Source: Mycobacterium sp. SMC-8
GTDB lineage: Bacteria; Actinomycetota; Actinomycetes; Mycobacteriales; Mycobacteriaceae
Reading direction: 5' to 3'
DNA: 64,000 nucleotides
NCBI RefSeq assembly: GCF_025263565.1
Contig: NZ_CP079865.1
Coordinates: 5,084,001-5,148,000 of the forward strand
In this document: positions 1 to 8,093 of the stretch, in pieces
Layout of the letters: the number at the start of each line of letters is the position of its first letter
Numbering within the stretch: position 1 is the first letter of the stretch
Notes under the pieces: model-generated
What the model was told of the DNA's origin: nothing
Databases searched by the model: none
The model's input: only the letters and a program-made list of their open reading frames with translations
Made by a program: the position numbers and the translations under genes

Positions 1-1662
1 AAGTGGCAACGCTTCAACACTGCGGGCCTGCTCGGATGTATCGATCAGCGCGGCATGCCGGGTCACGTCCGTCTGTCCGGGGTGCACGAGCGTGTGATCG
101 TCGTCCTGGAGATGGTGAAGGCGCACTACGTAGACAAGTCGACGCCTACCAAGAAGCAGATCCTCGAAATCGCGGAGCGTCGCCTTCGTGACGACAACGT
201 GCCGGTGCCGTGCAGGTCGTCGATGTACGCGTTACTGGCTGCACTTGACCGCGGTGAGCACACCACCGGCGATGCGACGTCGCGCCGCAGTCACGCGAAC
301 AGCCCCGACCGAGCGTTCTCGAAGATCGTCGCCTTGTATCCAGGCGAAGAAGTGCAGCTCGACTCAACACCACTTGACGCAATGGCCATACTGCCCGATG
401 GTCAACCATGCCGAATCGATTTGGCTGCCGGCATCGACGTCGCGACACTGAGCATCACCGCGGCAATTCTTCGCCCAAACGCCTGCAAAACCGTTGATGC
501 CATTGAACTCTGGGCCAACTCCTGTATCCCGCAACAGATGTTGCCAGGCTGGATTGAGAACATGACCGTCGCACGAAGCTACCTGTCGGACAGGCTATCC
601 CCTCAGATCGATCTCGACAGGGCACTCGAGAACAAGCCCATCATCGACGTGCGCGGTGTCGTAGTTGACCGTGGCAAGATCTTTGTCTCGAAAGCCTTCG
701 AAAAGGCAACCGAACTTCGGGGAGTGCACCCTCGGGTCGCTGCTCCGTACCAGCCCACCGCCAAGCCTCATATCGAACGCTTGCTCAAGACCATCGGCGA
801 CGACTTTGTCCGATGGATCCCGGGATACAAGGGACGCTCGGTCAGCCACCGGGGCCGAAACCCGGAGAAGGATATTGTGTGGCCGCTGTTTGTACTTCAG
901 GCGCTGCTCGACGAATGGGTTATTACGGTGTATCAGAACCGTCCCCACACGGGGCTTCACCTGACGGCGGCCCCTCGGATGCAGCTCTCTCCCAATGCCA
1001 TGTATCGAGCGATGTCGGAGATGGCACCAACTCCAGCACGGACGATGACACGCGACGATTGGATCTCCCTGAAACCGCACGAGTTTCGTCGTATCAACCG
1101 CTATGGCGTCAACTTGGAGAACCTCGTGTACAACTCCGACTCGCCGCGCTTCCACCAGATGCGACGAACGAAATCGTTGAATTCCAAACAGAATGGCAAG
1201 TGGGAAGTGCGCTACGACCCCACCAACCTGATGCAAATCTGGGTGCGAGATGAATCCCTAGTCTTCGACTCAGAGGGTCAGCGCAAAGTCGAAGACAATG
1301 GCTGGATCGAGTGCCGCTGGGTTCTGGCCGACTATGCGACCATTCCATTCGGGATCGACATGGTGAAAGCGATTCGTCGGGACATGAGTAAGAAACCAAC
1401 CGACAAAGAAGTGCTCAGGCGCGCGGAGCAGATTCATCGTCAATTGCTCGGCGGCCCCTCGGAACCGAAACCTCGACCGCTTTCCCGTGCCGAAGCGTCG
1501 GCCGGGCGCGCCAACCTCGCGCGACAAGAACTCAGCGGCGGCCCTCCCCCTGAGGTCGTTGTGCCCGGACGAAGCGACGACACTCCGGTCGCGCCGGTTG
1601 TTCAGCCCACGGTCGGACCAGTCGAGCCCATGCGTCCGATGCGCCTGTCGGAAGGGTGGTGA
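1..1662 (+). CDS. tniA: TniA/TnsB-like DDE transposase of a Tn7-like element, 5' end outside the window
   Basis: The reading frame is open from the first base, so the start and the N-terminal DNA-binding part lie upstream of the window. At least 553 codons are visible. The integrase-like core shows the DDE triad: QLDSTPLD (Asp at codon 121 from base 1), VVDRGKIF (Asp 223) and PHIERLL (Glu 259), giving the classical D(35)E spacing. The segment around VYQNRPHTGL and the beta-rich Mu-transposase C-terminal domain follow. TniA/TnsB proteins bind the transposon ends and carry out strand transfer. The gene is followed at once by tniB and tniQ, the standard operon order. It is clearly more distant from the two other tniA genes in this window than they are from each other, so it belongs to a third element (called C here). 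Whether a tnsA gene precedes it cannot be seen. Confidence 0.9.
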   Translation, partial: KWQRFNTAGLLGCIDQRGMPGHVRLSGVHERVIVVLEMVKAHYVDKSTPTKKQILEIAERRLRDDNVPVPCRSSMYALLAALDRGEHTTGDATSRRSHANSPDRAFSKIVALYPGEEVQLDSTPLDAMAILPDGQPCRIDLAAGIDVATLSITAAILRPNACKTVDAIELWANSCIPQQMLPGWIENMTVARSYLSDRLSPQIDLDRALENKPIIDVRGVVVDRGKIFVSKAFEKATELRGVHPRVAAPYQPTAKPHIERLLKTIGDDFVRWIPGYKGRSVSHRGRNPEKDIVWPLFVLQALLDEWVITVYQNRPHTGLHLTAAPRMQLSPNAMYRAMSEMAPTPARTMTRDDWISLKPHEFRRINRYGVNLENLVYNSDSPRFHQMRRTKSLNSKQNGKWEVRYDPTNLMQIWVRDESLVFDSEGQRKVEDNGWIECRWVLADYATIPFGIDMVKAIRRDMSKKPTDKEVLRRAEQIHRQLLGGPSEPKPRPLSRAEASAGRANLARQELSGGPPPEVVVPGRSDDTPVAPVVQPTVGPVEPMRPMRLSEGW

Positions 1663-1665
1663 ACC

Positions 1666-2664
1666 TTGGCATCACCGACAACCCGCGAAGAGTGGCGTGA
1701 ATACTGCACCTACGAGCCCACCCCGGATTCGCAGCGACCCTCTTTGAGTGCGGACGAGATCAAGGCTCTCGGCACCGTCGAGCGGTCGGCGTACAACGAA
1801 CGCCGCATCGACTACCTGAACGAGGAACGCGTGTTTCCCACCCGGGACCTCACCCGCATCCTCAACCACGCACGGCGACTGCTTCGCCGATCACGAGCCA
1901 AGAAGTTCGTAGCCAGGCCCGGTATCCGAGTATCCGGGGAACCCAGGACCGGCAAAACCACCGATGTGATGGCCGCCGGCAAGCGACTGGACGCAGAAAT
2001 ACGACGGACTTGCGGCAGGGAAAACGACTTGTCCTTCCTACCCGTCGTCTACACCACGATCGCCACGGCGACAACGACGAACAAACTCTGGGTGCGCCTC
2101 GCCGACTTCGTCGGTGCGCGCGAGCTGCGAGGTAGCAATGCCGACGAGCGACTCGTGGACCTGGCGCGACTGCTGAAGAGCCTCGGCACCAAGTTCGTCA
2201 TCCTCGATGACGTCCAACGCCTCAACACCGATCGCGCCGCAGGAGCCGAAGTCGCCGACAACATCAAGACTTTCGCCGAGAATCTTGATGCGACGATGCT
2301 CTTCGCAGGAATTTCGTTGGAGACCGCTCCCCTGTTCAGCGGCGAGAACGGAGAGCAGTGGCGCAAACGGACCCGGCCCATCAACCTGAGCAACTACTCA
2401 CTCTCGAACGACGCCGACCACAAGGAGTGGGTGCAGCTCGTCGCATCCATCGAACGCATTCTCCCTCTCCCCCTGCATGAACACGGAATGCTCGAACGCC
2501 ATGCGGACTACCTCTACCACCGCACTGGCGGCTCAATCGCATCCTTGAGCGATCTGATCATCGATGCAGCCACCGACGCCATCGACTTCGGTACCGAAGC
2601 CATCACGTTAGACCTCCTCGACTCGATTGCTATCGACGACGTCGATCCTGGAGTGGCCCGCTGA
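1666..2664 (+). CDS. tniB: TniB/TnsC-like AAA+ ATPase
   Basis: A 332-residue ATPase of the TniB/TnsC group, the regulator that links target selection to the transposase. Walker A is GEPRTGKTT (about residues 91-99) and Walker B is FVILDDVQRL. The likely start is TTG three bases after the tniA stop in the same frame. No ATG lies near, so the start is only moderately certain. The final TGA overlaps the ATG of tniQ by one base, which indicates translational coupling. It shares the TniB architecture with the copies at 32266-33279 and 43825-44853 but is divergent in sequence. Confidence 0.88.
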   Translation: MASPTTREEWREYCTYEPTPDSQRPSLSADEIKALGTVERSAYNERRIDYLNEERVFPTRDLTRILNHARRLLRRSRAKKFVARPGIRVSGEPRTGKTTDVMAAGKRLDAEIRRTCGRENDLSFLPVVYTTIATATTTNKLWVRLADFVGARELRGSNADERLVDLARLLKSLGTKFVILDDVQRLNTDRAAGAEVADNIKTFAENLDATMLFAGISLETAPLFSGENGEQWRKRTRPINLSNYSLSNDADHKEWVQLVASIERILPLPLHEHGMLERHADYLYHRTGGSIASLSDLIIDAATDAIDFGTEAITLDLLDSIAIDDVDPGVAR

Positions 2665-3644
2665 TGCCGCTTCGTGCCGAACAGTCATCGACAGTCCCGG
2701 AGGGTGTCCGCCGCGGCCGTCAACGACTTCCCGTGCCAGTCGCTCCGATGTGTTCGGAGACGCTGAACAGCTACCTCCGCCGGGTGACGGATCAGAACCT
2801 CTTGCGACCCAGCTGGCTGTCCCAGCTCTCCCGACAGCCCCACTTCGTTGCGGACCTCGTCGAGCTCACCGGTTTGACGGAGCGAGGGTTGATAGCGGCG
2901 CTTCCAGAACTCCGAACTCCGCATGCGATCAAGCGATGGCCGCACCTGGTCGGCCACGTCTCGCAGCGGGCCGGGATCCGATCCGCATGTAGACACTGCG
3001 CCGCCGCGCAGACTCAAATTCGAAGCCAAGCAGTGACTGTCTTCGCGAGTCATGAACAGGTGCTCTGCGCTGTACACCAGCAATGGACCGGAAGTCCTGC
3101 ACTGAGATGCGATGCTCAGCAACAATTTTCAATCCGACTCTGTCCTGACATTGCACGCGCACACCGCCAGCACCGTAGTCTCATTCGACGCTGGGGGCGC
3201 GGCCCCACATACTCCGGCTTCTCCGCCGCCGTCACCTGCTTCTCCGTGTGGTCAGGCTGGCCGGCCGTCTCCCGTGCGCCTGATATCCAGCAACGCAGGC
3301 GACGGCTCGGTGTACCCGAGGAAGCACCGTCCACGCTTCCACGACAAGCCGCCGCCTGGTACCCCAGTGCGGTCGCGCTGACCGACGTCATCATCTCGCT
3401 ACGGCACAAAGCGGCGGAGGGACGAAAATCCCCCGCCGCGACCGTCATCGCAGAGGGCCTCGTTCGACTGCAAAGCATCGTTCCCGGCCTATCGCCGAGT
3501 GGCGCGTCTGATCCCTTCCGGCAGGCAGTGTTGGGTGAACTGCACACTCCCCCAGATGAAGTCGAGGTCGTACCGAGCAACCCATCACGGCAATCCCAGC
3601 GGTACAGGAAGGACGATGGTGGCAATGTCAAGCCGAAGCTGTGA
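2664..3644 (+). CDS. tniQ: TniQ-family target-selection protein
   Basis: A 326-residue TniQ-type protein. The N-terminal part has the family pattern (P-APMCSETLNSYLRR, then helices) followed by a zinc-binding arrangement CRHCAAAQ ... CAVHQQW around residues 110-140. TniQ/TnsD proteins recognise target DNA or adapt other targeting factors. The ATG overlaps the tniB stop (TGATG). The 3' end overlaps the next small gene. The C-terminal half is less conserved and rich in Arg and Pro. The call rests on motif plus operon position. Confidence 0.82.
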   Translation: MPLRAEQSSTVPEGVRRGRQRLPVPVAPMCSETLNSYLRRVTDQNLLRPSWLSQLSRQPHFVADLVELTGLTERGLIAALPELRTPHAIKRWPHLVGHVSQRAGIRSACRHCAAAQTQIRSQAVTVFASHEQVLCAVHQQWTGSPALRCDAQQQFSIRLCPDIARAHRQHRSLIRRWGRGPTYSGFSAAVTCFSVWSGWPAVSRAPDIQQRRRRLGVPEEAPSTLPRQAAAWYPSAVALTDVIISLRHKAAEGRKSPAATVIAEGLVRLQSIVPGLSPSGASDPFRQAVLGELHTPPDEVEVVPSNPSRQSQRYRKDDGGNVKPKL

Positions 3645-3963
3645 GGAGCCCGCTACCCCGATCGGATCCCTCTGCACTGAATGGGAGTTGGACCAAGGCA
3701 TCGCATCCCGCGTCGTCTACACACCCGACCGGTTCCCCGCCGGATGCACGGCTGGAGTCCGCATCAGCGCGATTCAGGTTGAAGACGGCAGCTTTGAGAC
3801 TGCTGCGGAAGTCTCCCACATATACCTCGATTGCCACCCTGACTCCGGACTAACGATTGAGAACGCGCGTGCTCTCGCGCTGATCCTCACCGAGTCCGCC
3901 GCGCAGCTCGAAAGTTGGATCGAGATGTTCGGTGCCGTTGGCGATCCTGGTACTGAACGATGA
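3616..3963 (+). CDS. Small hypothetical protein, DUF6907-like
   Basis: A 115-residue protein starting MVAMSSRSCEE. The start lies inside the end of tniQ, giving a 29-base overlap; an internal ATG nine bases later is an alternative. The C-terminal half has the pattern of the actinobacterial DUF6907 group: a short beta region (HIYLDC) then LTIENARALALILTESAAQLE, a helix with the A-x-x-L-A repeat. No catalytic motif is visible and the function is unknown. Its stop overlaps the next ATG (ATGA), so it is translationally coupled to the antitoxin-like gene and probably belongs to the same operon as tniABQ. The DUF assignment is from memory of the family pattern and is tentative. Confidence 0.55.
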   Translation: MVAMSSRSCEEPATPIGSLCTEWELDQGIASRVVYTPDRFPAGCTAGVRISAIQVEDGSFETAAEVSHIYLDCHPDSGLTIENARALALILTESAAQLESWIEMFGAVGDPGTER

Positions 3964-4136
3964 TCGATCCCTCGCTGCCGCGCATCAGCATCACCGAACT
4001 ACGCCGACATTTCAGCCGGTTCATCAACGAAGCAGAACAAGGGCGGACTTTCGTGATCACTCGCCGGGGGCGCGACGTTGCCGTGCTGGCTCCGGCCAAG
4101 CGCTTCGCCGGCGAAGATCTGCGGTCACAGTTGTGA
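3960..4136 (+). CDS. Phd/YefM-family antitoxin, orphan
   Basis: A 58-residue protein, MIDPSLPRISITELRRHFSR and onward, with the classic Phd/YefM fold signature: an N-terminal ISITELRRHFSRFINEAEQG helix-turn region followed by FVITRRGRDVAVLAP. Phd-type proteins bind operator DNA through the N-terminus and neutralise a toxin through the C-terminus. The C-terminal tail is short (KRFAGEDLRSQL). The ATG overlaps the preceding stop as ATGA. No Doc, YoeB or VapC-like toxin gene follows: the next gene is DUF5131 after 168 bases. It may have lost its toxin, or it may act as a regulator of the transposon operon. Confidence 0.8.
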   Translation: MIDPSLPRISITELRRHFSRFINEAEQGRTFVITRRGRDVAVLAPAKRFAGEDLRSQL

Positions 4137-4304
4137 ACTTGACGGCTTAACGGGAATTGTTTGGTCGACATGCGTCTGATTCAGCCGACGAGTATCACTG
4201 GCACCATTCGACACACCTGCACCAGGTTGACTGGTTGGCGGCTTCCGTCGGTGGCGGGTCTTAGAGTAACGACTGGAGCAACAATGCGCAGGTGAGGAGG
4301 CCCG

Positions 4305-5051
4305 ATGGCGGACCGTTCAGCGATCGAGTGGACCGAGGCCACCTGGAACCCCGTCACTGGGTGCGATCGGGTATCCACCGGGTGCGATCACTGCTACGCG
4401 ATGACCCTGGCAAAGCGGCTCAAGGCGATGGGTGCGGAGAAGTACCAGACCGACGGCGACCCGCGCACATCCGGCCCCGGCTTCGGTGTCACGATGCACC
4501 CGCAAGCGTTGGACGAACCGCGGCGGTGGCGCAGCTCCCGCGTGGTGTTCGTGAACTCGATGGCCGACCTGTTCCACGCCAAGGTGCCGATCAGCTTCAT
4601 CCGCGACGTGTTCGACGTGTGTCGCGACACCCCGCAGCACACCTATCAGGTGCTGACCAAGCGGAGTCTGCGGCTGAGCCGGGTCGCCGACAAGCTGGAC
4701 TGGCCCGACAACCTGTGGATGGGCGTCTCGGTGGAGAACGCCGACTTTCTTAGCCGGGTTGACCATCTCCGTGAGGTGCCGGCCGCGGTGCGCTTCCTAT
4801 CGTGTGAACCGCTGATCGGTCCGTTGGGCGGGATCGACCTCACCGGCATCGGCTGGGTGATCGCCGGCGGCGAGTCAGGTCCCAGGCATCGGCCGATGGA
4901 GCTGTCCTGGGCGCGCGACATTCGCGACGCCTGCCGCACCGAGGGAGTGCCGTTCTTCTTCAAACAGTGGGGCGGCCGGACCCCGAAGGCAGCAGGCCGC
5001 GAGCTCGACGGCCAGCTGTGGGATGAGATGCCCACCGCGGCAACGGGTTAG
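4305..5051 (+). CDS. DUF5131 (phage Gp37/Gp68-like) three-Cys radical-SAM-type protein
   Basis: A 248-residue protein with the Gp37/Gp68 signature: IEWTEATWNPVTGC near the start and a CX6CX2C cluster at Cys20, Cys27 and Cys30 (GCDRVSTGCDHCYA), the layout used by radical-SAM-like proteins to hold an iron-sulphur cluster. Later family blocks are VFVNSMADLFH, YQVLTKR, LSCEPLIG and VIAGGESG. The ATG has a strong AGGAGG site 6 bases upstream. Its 3' end overlaps by 4 bases the 3' end of the convergent tcmP gene. In known genomes this family occurs next to TcmP, the three-Cys-motif partner protein, and here the pair is intact in arrangement although tcmP itself is interrupted. The substrate is unknown; roles in nucleic acid modification or phage-related functions are inferred only. 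Confidence 0.85.
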   Translation: MADRSAIEWTEATWNPVTGCDRVSTGCDHCYAMTLAKRLKAMGAEKYQTDGDPRTSGPGFGVTMHPQALDEPRRWRSSRVVFVNSMADLFHAKVPISFIRDVFDVCRDTPQHTYQVLTKRSLRLSRVADKLDWPDNLWMGVSVENADFLSRVDHLREVPAAVRFLSCEPLIGPLGGIDLTGIGWVIAGGESGPRHRPMELSWARDIRDACRTEGVPFFFKQWGGRTPKAAGRELDGQLWDEMPTAATG

Positions 5052-5520
5052 CTGCTAGGAGCTACGACAAGGTTCTCGACCTTGGGGCCGATACCTGCGC
5101 TCGGAGTGAGGTCGCGTGCATGCAAGTCCTTCACGGCTGCGCGGGCCACTTTCTCCCGAACCTGTCCGAAGTACTCGCCGAACACCTCAAGGGAGTGGTC
5201 GCCGAGGGTGATCGGCTTCTTCCCGTTGACGAGCATGTCGTTGATCCGCTCCGCGATATACGGCAGAGCTTTCTGCTCCACCTCATCGAGCTTCGGCCGG
5301 GTAAGGATCGTCTCGGTGGGCAGCAACGCCAGCTGGTCACCCAGCCTGACCTCGTCGCGCTGCACCGCGATCGCATCGGCGCCCTGCCACCAGTCCTCGG
5401 TGGCCTGCGCCGCGCAGTGCCCGAAGTTCCACACACCACGTGCGTGCCGGGTGCAGAAGAGCAGGTAGTAAACCGGCTGTTGTCCCGGCGCTCGCAGGAC
5501 GGGTACGACCACCACGTGGG
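5048..5520 (-). pseudogene. tcmP: TcmP (three-Cys-motif partner) C-terminal fragment, cut by the 1043-bp element
   Basis: This minus-strand frame encodes the C-terminal third of TcmP (HVVVVPVLRAPGQQPVYYLL, then FGHCAAQATEDWW and onward). It is the continuation of the fragment at 6570-7266. Removing the element at 5527-6569 and one copy of the 6-bp duplication ATCGGG joins the two parts without a frame change, giving 1170 bases, a 389-residue protein. The fragment has no natural start of its own. The gene is convergent with DUF5131 and overlaps it by 4 bases. Confidence 0.85.
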
Positions 5521-5526
5521 ATCGGG

Positions 5527-6569
5527 TGTTGGCCGTCGCTCAGGATGCAGACGATGGCGTCACTGTGGATGCAGACGTGATTTCGGGGGTCGGTCTGCAT
5601 TGTGACGGGGTAATCGTCGCGGCGACGCGGTGGTCGTCATGGTGACGACTGTCGGCAGGCATGGTGATGACGCCCCCGGCGGCAGCGCGGGGACGTCGGA
5701 GGGTCAGCCGGGTGGCGCCAGAAGGCGGCCGCGGGTGTACATCCCGATCAGGGTCCACGGCGGCTCACCGAGGGCGTAGCGGCGGCGGTCCCAGTAGGCC
5801 GCTGCCGACAACAGCGACAGCGCGTGGTGCAACATGTTCCCTCGGTAGCGCAGCGCGGTGAACGTGTCGGGGTCCAGGGCGAGCAGCTGCTCGGTCCCGT
5901 CGCGTGCGAGACGGTCCAGGTGCTCTGGCGGTAGTCGGCGAAGCCAGCGGCGCACGGTGGACACCGGCCGCCCCATGGTCGCCGCGATACGCCGGTGTCC
6001 GAGTCCATTTGCTTTGTGCAGCAATGCTGTTCCAATCACTGCGGTGGTGTCGGCATGGCGTGGCTGCAGAGCGGCGGGCATCACGATATGCGTTGACGAG
6101 CAGGACCGGCATCGCGTGCGGCGGGGGCGCACCGTGATCGTGGTCCCGTCGTGATCGCGCACGGAGCGCCGCCTGCCGTAGCCCCAAGAAGTCAGCTGGC
6201 CGTCGCGGCACCGCGGGCAGCGGAGTTCGCCGGCGGCGAGCAGTTTCTCGGCCAGTTCGCCGGTGCGCGCGACGATCACCGCAGAGCCAGTCCATGATCC
6301 ACCAGCCTTACCTATCACCCGGGAACCGGGATAGGGGTCAGTTCGTGTTGGGCGACCGCAGAATCGACGCGTCCGCCGTCACCGATTGTGACGATCTCGG
6401 GATTCGGCATCGCGCCGGAGCCGAAATGGACTCTGCGCGAGCAGACCAGCGCGGGGTCCGTTCGTGGGCACGCTGATGATGCAGACGACCGCCGTCCCCG
6501 ACCCGGGATTTCGACAACTTCAATGACGATCACCCCCGCCGTGGTCGTCACACAGAGGGACGGTCAACA
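5527..6569 (-). mobile_element. 1043-bp insertion element, copy 1 (in tcmP)
   Basis: First of three copies of identical length and, as far as the encoded proteins show, identical sequence (others at 8094-9136 and 26645-27687). The ends are inverted repeats: left TGTTGGCCGTCGCTC, right (complement) TGTTGACCGTCCCTC, 13 of 15 matching. It is bounded by the 6-bp target duplication ATCGGG (5521-5526 and 6570-6575). Subterminal GATGCAGACG repeats lie at 5544-5553, 5568-5577 and 6478-6487, with an inverted partial copy TCTGCAT at 5594-5600. It carries one gene, a zinc-ribbon/HTH protein, and no recognisable DDE transposase. TGT termini and short duplications are compatible with an IS481-like element that has lost its catalytic gene, but this is inference. 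Confidence 0.9.
5704..6318 (-). CDS. Zinc-ribbon/HTH protein of the 1043-bp element (DUF6431-like)
   Basis: A 204-residue protein. The N-terminal half holds a zinc-ribbon pair (CPRC and CRSC, about residues 34-37 and 70-73) around a basic beta region. A helix-turn-helix then reads GLGHRRIAATMGRPVSTVRRWLRRLP (split here: GLGHRRIAATMGRPV, then STVRRWLRRLP). The C-terminal part is helical. No D-D-E signature is present. Proteins of this kind in actinobacteria are, as I recall, found just upstream of IS481-like integrases, where they probably bind the element ends. Here it is the only gene. The start is uncertain: the ATG at 6318 is the longest, and GTG at 6279 (VIVARTGELAEK) would match related proteins better. 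Confidence 0.75.
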   Translation of the reverse strand: MIGKAGGSWTGSAVIVARTGELAEKLLAAGELRCPRCRDGQLTSWGYGRRRSVRDHDGTTITVRPRRTRCRSCSSTHIVMPAALQPRHADTTAVIGTALLHKANGLGHRRIAATMGRPVSTVRRWLRRLPPEHLDRLARDGTEQLLALDPDTFTALRYRGNMLHHALSLLSAAAYWDRRRYALGEPPWTLIGMYTRGRLLAPPG

Positions 6570-7266
6570 ATCGGGTATCGGCGCCGAGCTGCTTGACGAA
6601 TCGGGAAACTACTGCTTGAACGGCTCGGGGTGACACCCCGTACGCCAGTTCGTCGCGCCACCACGCCCCGCCAAGGGCCTCGTCGAGTCGGAGCATGGTC
6701 TTCTCGTTCGGTGTAGCGGAGGTCAGGTGGCCGCCGATCCGTCGGATAGCCTCCAGGCTCAGGTTGATCAGCATCTCCGTTGGAGGCCACGCCGCAGAGT
6801 CGTTCCGGTTCATCGCTGCGACGAGATCCACGTAGGGCACCCCGAGACCGGTCGGGTCCTCGAAAATGAACGTCGGCAGCGTGGCGACGCGCGGGAGGAC
6901 CGCGGACAAGTGCTCTGCAGCCTCACCGTTGGTGAGGTCGATCGCCAGCCCCTTCTTCTGGTATGTCGCCGCCAGCTGGCTGAGGTCGGCGAAGGAGTCC
7001 GCGTCTTTCTCGCAGAGGTAGAGGTCGACGGCGGTGTCGCGTTTGAACTTCTGACCCGCGGCGAACTCCAGCATGATGCCGGGCGATCCGAGAGACCCGT
7101 CCCCGTACGTACCCTTGCCGGCGAATCCGTCGACGTACGCGACATGCTTGGTCTTGGTGCTGGTGCGGATCAGGAACACCGGCAGGTATCGGCGCAGCAG
7201 GTTGAGCTTGAGCACACCGGGCAGGCGGTGGTCTTCCCAGTAGTTGGCGTTGGCTCCAGTCGCCAT
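6570..7266 (-). pseudogene. tcmP: TcmP N-terminal fragment, cut by the 1043-bp element
   Basis: This fragment encodes the first two thirds of the three-Cys-motif partner protein TcmP: the start region YWEDHRLPGVLKLNLLRRYL, HVAYVDGFAGKGTYGDG (a conserved methyltransferase-like loop), LYLCEKD and TFIFEDPTGLG. At 6570-6575 it runs into the ATCGGG duplication and then into the element, where the frame ends after 15 foreign residues. The YVDGFAGKG loop resembles a SAM-binding motif I, so a methyltransferase-like fold is plausible. The C-terminal remainder is at 5048-5520. With the interruption, DUF5131 and TcmP cannot act as a normal pair in this strain. Confidence 0.87.
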
Positions 7267-7566
7267 GCTCGTACCTCCCCGACCGGTAGTGATACCTAAA
7301 AGCCTAAGGACGTGGGGAGACAGTGGACGGAGGGCGCGCCGGGGTGACGCGGGACCCCATGCTTCTCTTGCCGGCCGGCCAGGTGCTTTGAGTTCTGCGA
7401 TGACGAACGCGCATCGGCGGCCGGTGTCTCACCGCTCCCGCGACCAAGCGCTTCTGAGATCAGGTCGTCTCGACAGTTACCTAGCATCGAACCCGCCGCG
7501 GACCGCTCCGCAACGGGCCTCTCTATACATGCCAGACGCCGGCGGCCGGCAAACTACTGTGAGTCC
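7267..7566. other. Intergenic region between divergent tcmP and the HEPN gene
   Basis: About 300 bases with no convincing coding frame. It must hold the promoters for both divergent genes. I see no clear operator, RNA or repeat here. Confidence 0.5.
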
Positions 7567-8093
7567 GTGACTCAGGGTTGGCCAGCCGGTGCTCATCACA
7601 TCGCACACAACAAGCTGCCGGACGTGCTGTGGGACGGCTCTTCTCACCATGCGCGCCTTGTGCATGAGCTGTATCCCGGCGGGGCGGCTTGGGACGCGCA
7701 GCGGGTGGCGATCTCGATCGGAACCGCTGTAGAGCTTCTCCTCAAGCATGCACTGGCACGTCAGAGTTTCCATCTGTTGCCCGACAAGTACGCGGTCGAA
7801 ACGGCGCTCACGCTAGATGACAAGGGAACCATGCAGGATCACTTGCCACAGCTGACGACGGTTACGGGACTGGTTGCCTTCGACCGGGCGAACGCTCAGT
7901 GCGCGCTACAGCTGAACAAGAAGGACTTCGAACCGATCTTCCAAGTTCGTAATGCCGCGATTCATCTCGGAGTCGCGTCGACGAGGGCCAACGAGGCGGC
8001 GTTCAAGAAGATGGTGTTGCTCACCGACCGGGTGTTCACGCACCTGGGCACCGAACCCTCGGAACGGGTTCGGTACTGGGGTGGCGAGGAGGC
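7567..8093 (+). pseudogene. HEPN-domain protein, N-terminal part, interrupted by element copy 2
   Basis: GTG start after a short leader. The fragment encodes a mostly helical domain with VAISIGTAVELLLKHALA and then FQVRNAAIHLGV. The RNAAIH block (Arg128, Asn129, His133) is the Rx4H active-site motif of HEPN ribonucleases, with the usual polar residue after Arg. The frame ends inside the 1043-bp element. The remainder is at 9137-9665: removing the element and one GGAGGC joins the parts into 1050 bases, a 349-residue protein. HEPN proteins are often RNA-cleaving toxins or defence effectors. The surrounding genes fit that role, but the function is inferred. Confidence 0.75.

Noticed and set aside
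5527..6569. The 1043-bp element as an ordinary IS with a DDE transposase
   Set aside because: All six frames were considered and only the zinc-ribbon/HTH protein looks real. No D-D-E blocks are visible.
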